The position numbers and the translations under genes were made by a program. Under the pieces are notes generated by a model, which made no database searches, was not told the origin of the DNA, and was given only the letters and a program-made list of their open reading frames with translations. 64,000 nt of DNA. It comes from Medicago truncatula. Its lineage: Eukaryota > Streptophyta > Magnoliopsida > Fabales > Fabaceae. The stretch's first letter is position 1. Each line of letters starts with the position of its first letter. Of this stretch, positions 34,214 to 46,084 are shown one piece after another. The stretch spans positions 16,909,001-16,973,000 of the forward strand of contig NC_053047.1 of assembly GCF_003473485.1 (NCBI RefSeq), in the 5' to 3' direction.

Positions 34214-34497
34214 TGTTAGCGCAACAGACTTAACTTGCATCTAAAGAAATCAAGTAGAATGAATAGAAAATATAGAAAAAGAGTGGACTTAGAGGTTGAA
34301 GATAAAGATTTAGAGAGAAGAAAGTTTGTTGTAGCTATGTTTCTTTGATTGATGAAATTAAATGAGTACAACTTATTTGTATAAGTAACTTGTTGGTTAA
34401 GTAATTACAGTTAATTAACCAACAAAACTAACCAATTCTTAAAAGCTTTGTAACTAACTCTTTTATTTCCAATTATGGATTAATTAACTAACTAACA
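34214..34497 (-). repeat. Copia-type LTR remnant (284 bp)
   Basis: Read on the minus strand it starts TGTTAGTTAG and ends GCGCTAACA, with TG/CA ends and a TGTTAG/CTAACA inverted repeat. Directly beyond (34213-34199, minus) is TTGACATCAATAGC, similar to a decayed initiator-Met primer site (TGGTATCAGAGC). The gag fragment follows. No second LTR is found. Confidence 0.55.
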
Positions 34498-37108
34498 TTA
34501 TCTAGGTTTTATTTCTTGAAACAAAAATAAATAAATAAAAGCCTCTGGTCAAGCTTAGTTTAAGAAAGACTAGAATATAACTATTTATGTTTATTTTGAT
34601 GAGTGGTAGATAGCAAAAATACAACTTCTACCAGTCAATGGAACTATTGGTCCATGATAATTCATACACTTTGCTCTTCGACCTCACATAACACCACATC
34701 TTGTAGAAGATTGGGTGGATTTTTTAAATGTGTCAAGATAATTTATCACTTGTGTGTATTATTCTCATAAATAAATAATTACTAAATGAAAAAAATTTAG
34801 CATGAGATCTGAGAGTGTGCTCCTCCTAAAAGTTTCAGGTTCGATTCTCTGTAGTGCCAATTTCGATTGGTTAATTTAATTTCTTCAAAAAAAAAATGAA
34901 AAATGAATTAATAAAATTTGAATAACTGGGGCTCCATTTTGGAGTAAAAATCTTCTAAAGTTTGTCTCTTTGTAGGTAAACCGATCTATGTCTATGTGGG
35001 ATTATTTTTGTTTTGACATAACACTAAATATAAATCTCTTAAGCGCACACAATATTGATTCTAATGTTTATTCTATTAATTTTATTTTATTTTATAATTA
35101 ATGTTACATTTTGATTTTTCTAAAATGTATCCAAAACTTGCAACCATAATTTTGTGATCATGTAAAGTTTGCTCGTCTCCTTTTATATACAAAATAAAAG
35201 GTCATTTAATCTCATAAAATGTGAATGAACCCATATATCTTTCATTTGAGATATCACATATTAACTAACAAATGGTTATTTATGCCTGGTTTGTTTTGAC
35301 TTAAAAAAAAAAAAATATTTGATTTAAAAAATTTAGATATTTTTTAGAAAAGCTACAACTAATTTTCGTTTGTTTACCATGATAAAAATAATTTATTTAA
35401 GATTTGAAACTTTTACATTTGAGTTCGTTGTTTTTAGAAAAAAAAAAAGGATTTTGGAAAAACTACTAGGAATAGCCTTTCCTTTTGACATCAAATCAGA
35501 TTTAAAAAATAAAATAAAATTTAAAAATCTTAAACAAACATTTATTTATTTTTGTCAAATAGCGTAATGGCGACTATAAATGCACCTTTAACGTGAATAA
35601 AGTGAAGTGATTAGAGATTGAACCACCATTTCTCCTTGTAACGGTCTCTACAAATTAAGTTAAATTAACGAGAACTTTGTGCTAAAAAAACTATTATTAG
35701 AATAACAAAAATGATTTTAGTTAAAATATTTAAAAAAGAAAAAATCTATAAGAAACGGATCCTTAACCTTACATTCATTTTCATTGTAGTTTGGGCGAGG
35801 GACTTTATGGTATGTTTAATGGCTTCAAGCAAAGGTAAAAAAAAGAATATAACTCTGATAATATGATACTTTTTTTAAAAGGGGCACTGGTTTTTAATGA
35901 AAAAGGAACACTGTTGATACTTTTAAAAAATAGTTCTATAATCGAATAAATTCTGGTAAGGGGATTCCTAAAAAAATAGAGTAAAGGATAATGTAACATG
36001 TTAAAATTATCAGAGAATGGTCCTAAGCATCACATGATCAAAATAATTTTTTTTTTTTCATATCAAAATTTATAGCAAGAGGTGATGCCCCAATTTAAAG
36101 TAGGGAAGATTTTCGGATTCAAATGAGCATAATAAAAAAATTTTACATTTATTTTACTTCAAGAACATTAGAATGGTTCGAACTCGAAACATACAAGATC
36201 CTATTCTTGGTGTCTAACATGGCCAAGATCTTTTGCAAAGTTGCTCAATCGAAATCAAATCTATCACATGGTTCAAACATTGTCTTGAAGCATCCACTCA
36301 CTTATACAAGCATATTCCAGAAACATTACGATAAAATTCTTGTCCCTTTCAGCTTTAATTCTTTTTTATCTTTATTAAAAACGACGCGTTTTAGGTCATT
36401 GGTAAAATTGAACCTTCTTGCTTCAACTTGTAGGCATCGAATCTAAATCACTTCATAAGAGGGAGAAGAATATGAATTTTAGTCACTTGATTAACTAGTC
36501 ACCTTTCTCATTATAATTCAACAAAATAAAATTGAAACTATGGACTTAGGTGAATGTATATGTGAACCAACACAAATCACGTACAAGCACGTCATTAATC
36601 AGGTGAATGGTATTGCCGAATGAACCTCACAATATGGCGTAATGATCCAAATACGAGTTTTAGTAAAAGAGAAAATGTTAATACATTTTTTAACACTTAC
36701 TTTTTTATTGAGTGAAACTAACGTGGTTCTCTTAAATTTAGGCGGGACACATTTTCAAAATACAGTATTTACATAAATTTTACTAAAAAAAAAAATGAAT
36801 GTCAGAAAGAGTGCTAAGAAAATAACGTGAATACCACTCCTATAAGGGAACATAAAAAAAATATTAACACCATTGTTTAATATATGAATTTCATACTAAA
36901 TATAAAGAAAAATTCATTGAAAATGACGTGAATTTGATCTTCATATAACTTTTTCGCATATAAAAAATTTGTGAAAAGATAAACTACAAAAATGACAGAA
37001 AATCCAACAAATGCAAGGTTTAATTAGAGAAATCAGACAACATATGCAAATTTCACACACAATTTAATTAATGTTCAAAGTATAATCTCTTTTTCATCTT
37101 TTCCTTTA
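34498..37108. other. Gene-free AT-rich stretch
   Basis: No convincing protein or RNA gene. Around 35560-35650 AGCGTAATGGC...GAGATTGAACC resembles another copy at 55310-55380, possibly a SINE-like or other dispersed repeat. Poly-A/T runs are frequent. Confidence 0.35.
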
Positions 37109-37145
37109 TTGGCAGAAAAACACTTATCTCCAAACTTTTCATTCT

Positions 37146-38051
37146 CTAGAAATCATCACCATCATAACCACCATCATCATCATCATAACCAAGATCATCT
37201 TCAACTTTATCAGCTGCATCATCAGCAATCTTATCCTCAAGATACTCAGCACCTTCCACAAGTGCAACTCCACCTAACACCCCAGCAACTGCACCCACAG
37301 CCAATCCTGTCCCCATCCCACCAAACTTACTTTTCTTCTTTTCCTCCACTTGTCCATACCCATAACTACTCCCTTGTCCATATGACGACCCGTACCCTGG
37401 CTCATACCCAGTAGTCTGAGGCCCCGCATTATAAGGATAACCACCAGGTGGCGCAGTTTGAGGCCCTGCATTATAAGGATACCCTCCAGGTGGCGCTGCA
37501 GAATAACCATAATTCTGCGGCGGTGCACCATAAGGGTTTCCATATCCAGGAGCAGAGGGATTATAATTATAATCCCTCGACGACGCCTGAGGTGGAGGAA
37601 CACCATAAGGAGGAGCGTAGTACTCACCCGACCCACGATAGCCTGGCTCTCTAATTATTACTTTAACATCAACTTTCCCATGTGGTCTTCCTGATGGTCT
37701 TTTCAACGTTAGGGATCGGCTGGCACGCTCGCCGATCCCAACATCATCTAGAACTTCAACTAATTTAAGCCGAGCTGAGCCGATGAGTGGCTTGGTGTCT
37801 GGCTCCGAGCCGGCATGAACGATGTCGATGTAAAGAGTAAGATCTTCAATAGGTTGAGGTGGTAAAGGGATTATGAGAGTTTGGTCCCAATTTGCTTCTG
37901 TGTCTCCATTTTCATCAACTTTGGTTGAGAATTTGTTCTTTGGATCAATCCATACGACGCCATATGGTTTGTTTGAGCCGTTACGCCAGTTCACGTTTTT
38001 GAGATTGTAAGCTGATGAAAGTTTCACTTCAGCTTCATAGCGTGAAGCCAT
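37146..38051 (-). CDS. SRC2-like C2-domain protein (301 aa)
   Basis: This intronless gene encodes a C2-domain protein of the plant SRC2 (soybean gene regulated by cold 2) group. Residues 5 to about 140 form the C2 domain, with [13 protein letters not shown] at its start, WIDP and [11 protein letters not shown] strands and [18 protein letters not shown] at its end. Residues 150-235 are Pro/Gly/Tyr-rich and include a 14-residue tandem repeat, [14 protein letters not shown], twice. A glycine-rich hydrophobic segment (about 243-265, [21 protein letters not shown]) could insert in a membrane, and the tail is strongly acidic. SRC2 proteins bind membranes in response to calcium; in Arabidopsis SRC2 interacts with the NADPH oxidase RbohF and it responds to cold. 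A minus-strand TATAAAA at 38123-38129 fits its promoter. The related gene at 53442-54548 is a paralogue. Function here is by family only. Confidence 0.9.
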   Translation of the reverse strand: MASRYEAEVKLSSAYNLKNVNWRNGSNKPYGVVWIDPKNKFSTKVDENGDTEANWDQTLIIPLPPQPIEDLTLYIDIVHAGSEPDTKPLIGSARLKLVEVLDDVGIGERASRSLTLKRPSGRPHGKVDVKVIIREPGYRGSGEYYAPPYGVPPPQASSRDYNYNPSAPGYGNPYGAPPQNYGYSAAPPGGYPYNAGPQTAPPGGYPYNAGPQTTGYEPGYGSSYGQGSSYGYGQVEEKKKSKFGGMGTGLAVGAVAGVLGGVALVEGAEYLEDKIADDAADKVEDDLGYDDDDGGYDGDDF

Positions 38052-38122
38052 TTTAATTTTTTTATGTTTGTGTTGAATTTGAGAATGTGATTATGTGATG
38101 AAACTTTGGTGTCTAAAATTGA

Positions 38123-38129
38123 TTTTATA
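38123..38129 (-). promoter_or_regulatory. Likely TATA box of the first SRC2-like gene
   Basis: TATAAAA on the minus strand lies 72 bp upstream of the ATG at 38051, at a usual plant core-promoter distance. Confidence 0.5.
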
Positions 38130-38843
38130 GGTGAAGAGTAAGAGTGGAGATTGGTTTATTTTAGTCCAAAGTTTTGTGTTTAATTACAAAGTTGCCATTT
38201 AACTAACATGGATGACTTTTCATTGGTGCAAAATCAAACTATCGAATCAAATTTCACCTAAGCAAATAAATCAACTAATAAAAAATTCATTAACTCATTA
38301 ATCTATGTCTCAAAGTTCAGTGAAGATTTGATCAAAAAAAGTGGAGTGAAGATCACTATGTGTGAGTTAATCAATTTTAATTTTAAAAAATAGCATTTTT
38401 TACTCCTTCAAAAAAGCTTCTCAACATTATTTTGCCTATGTTTTGATAATTGAAAAATATGAGGTCTTTTTTGTGAAGTAATATTTTTTATATTTGTTGA
38501 AATTTAAGACAATTATTTTGGTGGCCTTATCTTTGATCCAACCCTACCCCCGGTCTCGTTTTATGTATACACTGGTTTGAGTTTGTACACTATTTTAGTA
38601 ATTATTTGATTGATATTAATGATAAAAAGATTTTTATTTATGAAATCAATTGGCATGCAAGAGAAACAAAGTAAAAAAAAGAAGAAGTAAATATGATGGT
38701 TCATAGGTCCATATCATCTCATAAACCCACAATATCATTATGTTAAATCTTTTCCTGTTGAGTATATACATGAAATTAGATGATCTCAAAAAAATAATAC
38801 AATTTCAAAGATACATATAATGACATTTCACTCATAAATAAAA
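38130..38843. other. Upstream region of the SRC2-like gene, nothing recognised
   Basis: AT-rich DNA without a supported gene or known regulatory motif beyond the TATA box. Confidence 0.35.
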
Positions 38844-39126
38844 GGTTAATTAAGTTTTTAGTCCCTATAAATATTCACAGTTTTGTTTTTAATCCCTACA
38901 AAATAAAATCACACTTTTTAGTCCCTGTGACATTTTCCTTAAGCATTTTAGGGACTAAAAATGCTGATGGAAAAATTTTATAGGGACTAAAAATGCTTAT
39001 GAAAAATTTTATAAGAACTAAAAATGTTGATGGAAAATTTTATAAGGACTAAAAAGTGTGATTTTATTTTGTAGGAACTAAAAACAAAATTCTAAATATT
39101 TATAGGGACTAAAAACTTAATTAACC
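38844..39126. mobile_element. Inverted-repeat MITE, Mutator-like (283 bp)
   Basis: The ends GGTTAATTAAGTTTTTAGTC and the complementary GACTAAAAACTTAATTAACC match exactly over about 20 bp; the arms hold repeated TTTTTAGTCCCT blocks. Flanks TAAATAAAA (38835-38843) and CTAATAAAA (39127-39135) are a 9-bp duplication with two mismatches. Confidence 0.75.
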
Positions 39127-39135
39127 CTAATAAAA

Positions 39136-39617
39136 CAAATAAATAATGGTAATTCTATTGTTGACCGGTGAGTACACCTTTCTAGACAATTGATTTTGGT
39201 GAGGGGTGGTTCAGTCAACTTTGAGCAGGCTTGTTTGGTTTCAATCCTAACTGGGGAAAAGAACATCTTGGGTGGGGAATAAAATGCAAGTAGTAGCTTG
39301 AGGGTTAAGAATATGGCATTATTCGGATGTAAGATAAAATATAATAATAATTCTTTTGAATTAAATTAAATATAATAATCACTACCTTTTAAGAAAACAA
39401 TCTCAACGTACTGATTAACTTATTTCTTTTAGATTTGTTTTATTATAATGCGTACGCCATCTTCTACTTATTGAGTTTTATCCCATTATTTTGTAAATTA
39501 AGTTCTTTGATTTATAAAGAATGATAAAATAGAAGGATATAATGGTAGAAAAAGGTTTAAGTGAGGGATTTTTTTTTTCAAAGAAGGTTTAAGTGAAGGA
39601 TAAAATTAGAAGATAAA
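39136..39617. other. Intergenic DNA, nothing recognised
   Basis: AT-rich, with no supported feature. Confidence 0.35.
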
Positions 39618-39889
39618 GTGTATGTTTGATTCCACTTCTAGAGTGACCAAAATTGACCAAAATATATAAGTAAAATTGATTCTGTCTCCAAAATTGATTC
39701 TACTTGAAGCTAGGATTTGTAGCTTTTGATTATTGAATTGAGTTTCACTTACATATTTATAGTTAAACTCACTTTTACATCAATGTATCCAAACACAAAC
39801 CACTTCTGGTTGGAATTACTTCTAACCAAAATCAATTCTACATAATCAATTCTATCAAAATCAATTCTCCCCACCATACAACCAAACAC
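39618..39889. mobile_element. MITE sharing its right end with the nearby Harbinger element (272 bp)
   Basis: The right end contains AATCAATTCTCCCCACC followed by ATACAACCAAACAC; the Harbinger right end reads AATCAATTCTCCCCACC followed by GCCATACCAAACACAC. The left end GTGTATGTTTGATTCC is a diverged partner. The interior carries an ATCCAAACACAAACCACTT block like the ATCCAAACATAAATCAATT block near the Harbinger right end. Flanking AAA on both sides may be a 3-bp duplication, but is weak. Confidence 0.6.
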
Positions 39890-40225
39890 AAAAAATATGA
39901 CACTAATTTATAAATTCAATGTCTTAGGTTCGAGTTTCCTGATACCAATTTGAGTCGGTTAGTTTAACTTATTAAAATAAATTAATTATGATATTTTTTT
40001 AGATGATAGGAAATAATTTTAAAAAATAAAATTTATTTAGTTTTTAATTTAATAACTAAATATACTAATACATGTCGAATTGACGTATTTACTTTAGAAA
40101 TGGTCATACTTTTCAGGAATCTTGATTTTGAACTTTTTCATGTATAATATTGCACATGTTTTTTTGTCCAGTAGTTTATTGGTCAGAAATTTACCTTTTT
40201 AAAATGTAATATTCCACATGTTACT

Positions 40226-40460
40226 ACAATTAAAAGTAACAATATTTTTTCAAAGAACAACAATTATGTCTTAAAATATTATATATTTAATATAAAATAT
40301 ACAAATTTTAATATAAACTTACGATTTTAAACTTCTTATAATACAATTAAAAGTAACAATATTTTTTCAAAAACTACAATTATGACTTCAAAAAATTATT
40401 TATTTAATATAAAATATACAAATTTTAATACAAACTTACATATTTAAACTTTTTAATATG
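40226..40460. repeat. Tandem direct duplication, 117-bp period
   Basis: ACAATTAAAAGTAACAATAT starts both units (40226 and 40343), and each continues with TTTTTTCAAA, ACAATTATG and ATTTAATATAAAATATACAA. The copies differ by scattered substitutions. Confidence 0.8.
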
Positions 40461-40698
40461 TGCAAATTTACAAATGATAAAAAAAAAAACCGTTTAATTA
40501 TATCTTTACTGAAAATGGAGGCGTATTAAAAATTGGAGATAAACTATGGTCCCCTCTTTCTTTCTTTTTTTTCACAAGCAATTAAAGGTAAAGAGGTTGT
40601 AGGTGCTGTACAAAAGAGCTTGCAATAGAGGATCGGTAACCCACTTTTTTCATTGATTTTTTAAAAAAATAATCTTTGGGTCTTAATTCGTCCGGTAA

Positions 40699-40780
40699 CA
40701 TTTATAAGCAACTTTTTTCTTTTTTAAATTCATTAAATATTATTTAATGAATCTGAAAAAGTAAAATTTGCTTATAAATG
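40699..40780. repeat. Compact fold-back (82 bp)
   Basis: CATTTATAAGCAA (40699-40711) pairs perfectly with TTGCTTATAAATG (40768-40780), and the centre has the palindrome ATTCATTAAATA/TATTTAATGAAT. The whole forms one long, mostly paired hairpin. Confidence 0.65.
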
Positions 40781-42153
40781 CTTACTTTTGTTTTTTATTA
40801 TTCTGCTACCTTGTAACAAATATTGTTTCCGTTTTGCACTTCTTTGACACGCCTTGAACTAAAGAGGCATTGTGTTTGGTGTAAATATATATCATTTTAT
40901 CTTTTCCAAAAAAAAAAAAATTGCTTATAAATATGACTGAAAAAAATACTACTTTTTAATACTTAAATAATAATCTAAAGACATTTGTTAACATTTTGCA
41001 TAATATTTCCGTTGAATTTATTTTTTTAACTGCATCATTCTTTCTTTGAGGGGAATTTGCACAATTCGTGTAAGTTTTAAAAATTTATTCAATGTGTTTT
41101 TTTTTTCTTTTTCTCTAAATACTGACGGCATGAGATATGCCTTGATGAAGTCTCAGTGCGCTGCATTATCAGATGTGAAGATAACAAATAAATGTTGGAT
41201 TAGGTATTGGCTAATGGTATGGTCCTGTTTCCACACGCAGAAAACACGGTCCACGTAATTATAAGTTAATTATTACAAGACAAGATGTTTTCTAGGGAAA
41301 TAATCACTTGAGGAAGTATACAACTATTAATGTTTACTGTACACAACAATCTCTGGTTCGTGAGATCCAATTTAGTGTTCGAAAAACATAGAAACAACTT
41401 TTAATTTTTGAGACAAATAAATCGAGACAAGTTAGTTTGTGCTCTCTGTACAATTTGTTTGGTTGAAAAAGAAAATATAGATGAAAGAAAAGAAAGTGAA
41501 AATAAGAGATTATTTAGTAGTTTGATATGAGAAAAATTGAAGAAAAAAAATCCGGATAAAAAATCTGATAAAATTCCGTAAATAGATTATAACATAAAAA
41601 CTTGATATAATAAAATAAAATAAAATTAAAACAAGTATTTCCGTTTTTTTAGCAAAGGAAGAGAGCAAACAACTAAATCAATATATTGAGTACAAGAGAA
41701 AACAAATTAAGAGGAGGGCGGACAAGACCAAAATTTTCAAAAGCTTTAACAAAATCTATAACAATTGGAGCAAGACCCCACCAAAGCATATTAGTAGCTT
41801 GGTAGCCTTGAAAACGCAATCGAATTGCGTTTGATCGGCTAAATCATGTAGGATACATTTCAGGGATATTATAAACTGAAGGCAAAAGACATGATAAAAA
41901 TTAAAATTCTTGTCTCTCACAAAATCACTATACAAATTTTTATTTCAAGTACAAGTTGTCTAAAATACCAAAATAACCTTTTATGCAACAAAAATTGTAT
42001 AAGATAAAAAATTATTCAATACCATAACATATATCTTGTGTTGTTCTGCCTTGTATTATGTTCAATACTTACCGTTTAACATATCAAACACAACATATGT
42101 ATTTTTAGGAGTTTTACTGTTCAAATATACACCGTCTCACGTAATAATATAAA

Positions 42154-42915
42154 GGGTTAATAGTGTTTTTCATCCCTGTAATATAGGTCATTTCCAATTT
42201 TCGACCCTATAAAATTTTCAGTTTGATTTGCATCGTTGTAAAACTTTTTTTTTCGGAAAACACCCCTCCCTCCTCCATCCAACTCATCAAATGTGCATAT
42301 GTGGCGCTGACTTGGTTTTTTTTTTTTATTTATTATTAATTGTCTACATCAGATTTTATTTTTTAAAGTATTTGAAAATTAATTTTCAAAAATAAAAAAA
42401 ATAAGAAAAATATTCAGATTTTTTTCCATAAAATTTAAAAATCGAAAAAAAAAAGAGTTTTTTTTTTTTCAAATATTAAAAAAATCAGAAAAAACGATAA
42501 GATTTTTTTGAAATATCATTTTTTTTTTAAATTCAAATATTAAAAAATCACAAAAAATTCGAAAAAACAAATTTGAGGTTTTAAAAAAAAGTCATATTTT
42601 TTTCTAGAAAAAAAAATAGTTTTAAAATTTTTTCTACAAAAAAAAGTTATGGAAAATGTTTTATTTTTAAAAATCTGGATACAATTTTTTTAAAAATTTA
42701 GAAGAAATTCAGTTTTTTTTTTTTTTTTTTTTTTAAGATTCTAGAGTTTAATTTTCAAAATAAAAAAAAAAGTTAAATTCGAAATTTTTTAAAAAAAAGT
42801 CATATTTTTTTCCCGAATATGTAGTCATATGGGGGAGGGGTGTTTTCCGAAAAATTTTATAAGAGCGAAAATCGGAAATGACCTATATTACAGGGGTGAA
42901 AAACACTATTAACCC
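42154..42915. mobile_element. Inverted-repeat Mutator-like element (762 bp)
   Basis: The ends GGGTTAATAGTGTTTTTCAT and the complementary ATGAAAAACACTATTAACCC-type end pair over more than 90 bp, including TATAGGTCATTTCC and GGAAAACACCCCTCC blocks. Flanks TAATATAAA (42145-42153) and TGATATAAA (42916-42924) are a 9-bp duplication with one mismatch. The interior consists of A/T homopolymer runs and no gene. Confidence 0.82.
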
Positions 42916-44063
42916 TGATATAAAAAGATCAAACTCACATGAATTGAGACACTATGTGTGTGTTTGGCACCACTTTTTTCTCCTCAAAACGTGGGTTGCT
43001 TTATTGAAACACCGTTTTGCTCTTTTCATGCTGTTTGGATAGCTGAAAAAGCAATTTTGTGAAACACGTTTTTGTCTCCAAAACTCAGTTTTCATGAAGC
43101 TGAGATTCATAGCTTCTACGGCAGATCAAAACCACTTTTCAACCTTTAATTTCTCAAGGGACATGTACTTACCTAATTACCCCTAAATTCAAGCCTTCAA
43201 TTTTTCTTTCTCCCAGTTTTCTTTCTTTTCATTACTTCACATCACTTCAACCTTAAATTTTCTGCTACTTCGGAAGATTTTGCAAATCCAAGCTTTCAAT
43301 TTTCTTCAGATTTTCCTCTATTTTTTCAGATTTTGTGGTTAATCTCATTACTCATGGTAGATGTGTTGGTTGGATGAATTTATTCCTTCAGCTTTCCCCC
43401 TATATATGATGCTTATGAGCTACTTATGAGAATCATTTCATTGTTCTGCCAAGGCCTAAAGGTAAATACATATTCATAAAAAAAAAAATTGCTTTGTTTT
43501 CTTGCTTCAAAACTGTTAATTTCTATCTCTATTTGCTCTAGTTGTTATAAATTTTACCTTAATTTTTTCATCCTGTATCAATGCATTGTATGTGTTTGAT
43601 AAATAGTCTCAAAGAAGAAAATAATTTTCTTATTGATATGTTTATGATGACTGTTCTATTATTATTGACATGTTTATTTTTTTTTTCTCTCCTGTTGTTC
43701 TGTTTTGAGCAATGAGTGTATTGTTTTTGTTTAAAGTTACTTGGTGTGAGTTTAAAGTAATTGAACTTGAATTTTTTTTGGTAAGTAATTGAACTTGAAT
43801 GAAATAATGTAAGAAAAGCAACTTACAACTTCAACCCATTGTTGCATTACTAATTTTTATGCATTTTTATTCTTAGATAAACCTTTTTCAACATTTACAA
43901 AAAAGAGTTACATTTAGCACAAAGTAACAGAACTTCTTCTAGTATTTTTTTTTTCTGTTATCATTTTCATATGCACAGAACAAGGATATTGGTGTCAGTT
44001 TGATCAAGTTCCTTATGTATAGTTTGTTTCATTTTTTTATCATACTTTTGTGTATATAGTATT

Positions 44064-45121
44064 ATGGACTCATTTAAGAGGAAAGTTTATGCTAACCCCC
44101 CATCAACTAACAATGAGGGTCAAAGTTCCAAAGCCAGTTGGAGGGATATTAAAGCCACTGAGTACTTTGTGAAGGCATGTTTGGATCAAGTTACCAAACG
44201 TCAACGAAATGGTACTTGTTTTACCAAGAAAGGATGGCAAGGTAATGTTTCCCAATTTGATGAACAAAGTGGACTGAATTATGATAATGTACAATTGAAG
44301 AATAGGTATGATAGCTTGAGAAAGGAATGGAAAGTATGGTATAACTTGTTTGGAAAAGTTACCGGATTAGGATGGAATTTTGAGAAGAACACCGTTGATG
44401 CATCCGATGAGTGGTGGGAGAAGAAAGAATTGGTATGTGAATCACAAATATCTTGTTTAGGATACTTTTATGTTTATATTTACCATAGTTTTATATGTTA
44501 GGTTATGAATATGCAGGAAAATCCTCAATATGCAAAGTTTAGAGACAAGGGACTTCCATTTGCTCACCAACTAACCACACTTTTCAAGGATGTAGTGGCT
44601 AATGGAGAGCATGCTTGGGCACCATCAAGTGGTGTATTACCTAATGAGAACTTGGGTAATGATGATATTAATGTTGGCTTGGATGATGCAGAAGGTTCGG
44701 GTGATAGTGAAGATGCAAGCATTGGAGCAGCAACTGGTTTTGGAAATATTAACTTGAATACATCACAAGGAGCTGTTAGTCAAAGTAGTGGACAAAAGAG
44801 AAAGAGAGTTATTGGGGCTGAACAGAAAGGAAAGAAAAAAGCCATCCTTCAACGTCAATAGCTGAGGCTGTTAATGTGATTGCGGAGACTTGCAAGTCGC
44901 GAAATGAGGCTATAAGTAATGCATCTATTGGTGAGGTGATGGCTGAGATTCAAACCATAGAGGCAGTTACTTCTGATTTAGAGTTTCATACAATGTGTTG
45001 TAACCTAATGATGTTTAAGCCAGCTAGGGAGATGTTTGTATCACTGCTGGGTTTTGAGGAAAGAAGGTTGATTTGGCTCAAATTTGCATCATTCAACCCT
45101 ACTCTATTCATGAGGCCGTGA
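44064..45121 (+). pseudogene. Harbinger ORF1 protein with Myb/SANT-like domain (one frameshift)
   Basis: Plant Harbinger ORF1 proteins bind DNA and help the transposase reach the nucleus and the element ends. Exon 1 (44064-44432) encodes the Myb/SANT-like domain with W-x-x-x...TEYFVKACLDQV, GWQGNVSQFDEQSGLNYDNVQLKNRYDSLRKEW-type spacing and GWNFEKNTVDASDEWWEKK. An 84-bp intron (44433-44516, GTATGT to TGCAG) joins in phase to exon 2 (from 44517), which holds an acidic linker and a basic nuclear-localisation-like KRKR...KGKKK run. At an A6 tract (44835-44840) the frame shifts by one base; the C-terminal part, ending FEERRLIWLKFASFN, continues in the other frame to 45121. One missing A would explain it. 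The rest of the gene looks intact, so the lesion is probably young. Confidence 0.8.
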
Positions 45122-46084
45122 TTTGGAAAAAAATTGGCTCAAGAATTGGCTTATGATGTGTCTTGGACTTAGCTTATGCTTTTGGACTTAGTTTATGTAT
45201 TTGGTTTCTTAGTTTATGTATTTGGTTGCTTAGTTTGTGTTTAGATCTTTATTATGTCGCACTATGTGTTAGGATTTCCCTTTATAAATTCCGTATTAAG
45301 AACTCAAGTAGTATGGTGATATAAAACCTATCTATTATGCCTTGTGAATTTGAATGAAGTGAATTTGTTACATGGTTGCCTCTGTTATTTTTTATATGTC
45401 TTATGACTTATTGGTTATATTATTAAATGGTAATGGAAACTATTATGTCTGGCAGACAAGTGTGTACTAGTTTGTGCTAAGCTGCAAAAGGATGTACTTT
45501 ATGTAGATGTGTTGAAGATTGGGACTACAACAAAATTATTATCTGTGTCAGGTAATAAATTCTAGCTATTTTAAATTTTAGTTGTTTCTCTTTATCTATG
45601 TTTGTCTAGTAATCTAGTGTTAGTATATGAGCTTGATAGGCTGATGTTTGTATATCATGCTTATATGTTAGTTGGAACCTATGAACTAATTACCTTCATT
45701 TTATCTGATATATAACAACCTTAATGATTAGGAGTTTTGAGGCTGGTGTATGCTTTTTTCTGCTGTTGCCTTCTCAGGTTTGTTGCCATTTTGGTATATG
45801 GTAGCCTCAAGTCCTTAACAGCTGCAGCTAGGTGCTTTTTTCTTGTTCTGTGCGCGTGTTACTAGATCATCGAATACCAGTAACCTTCCTTCACTAACTA
45901 AATTACAAACAAGATAATTATGGGCTCAAGGGTATACAATGCACATGTATTTTGGTGCATGTATTATACTGACAGATGGGATACAATGGATGGTAGTGTT
46001 TATATATTGTGATTTATTTGCTTTACTTCATAATGGATGGTGTGTTTATATATTGTCATTTACACACAGGTTCACTTTATTAAA
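45122..46084 (+). other. Harbinger spacer between ORF1 and transposase
   Basis: AT/TG-rich DNA holding the 3' part of the ORF1 unit and the 5' part of the transposase unit. Repeated TTAGTTTATGTATTTGGTT phrases occur near 45186-45232. No further gene is seen. Confidence 0.5.

Larger units (their letters stand above)
39890..42153. other. Gene-free AT-rich stretch with duplication and fold-back
   Basis: It contains a direct duplication (40226-40460) and a small hairpin (40699-40780), both listed separately. Around 41650-41880 there is sequence like a LINE 3' tail, but I cannot prove it. No gene is supported; the largest open frame lacks protein-like composition. Confidence 0.35.

Noticed and set aside
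36123..36446. Plus-strand 107-codon frame
   Set aside because: No recognisable motif, AT-driven composition, no promoter or splice context.
37109..37694. Plus-strand His-rich and basic frames opposite the first SRC2-like gene
   Set aside because: They are shadows of the GC-skewed Pro/Gly/Tyr codons and acidic tail on the true strand.
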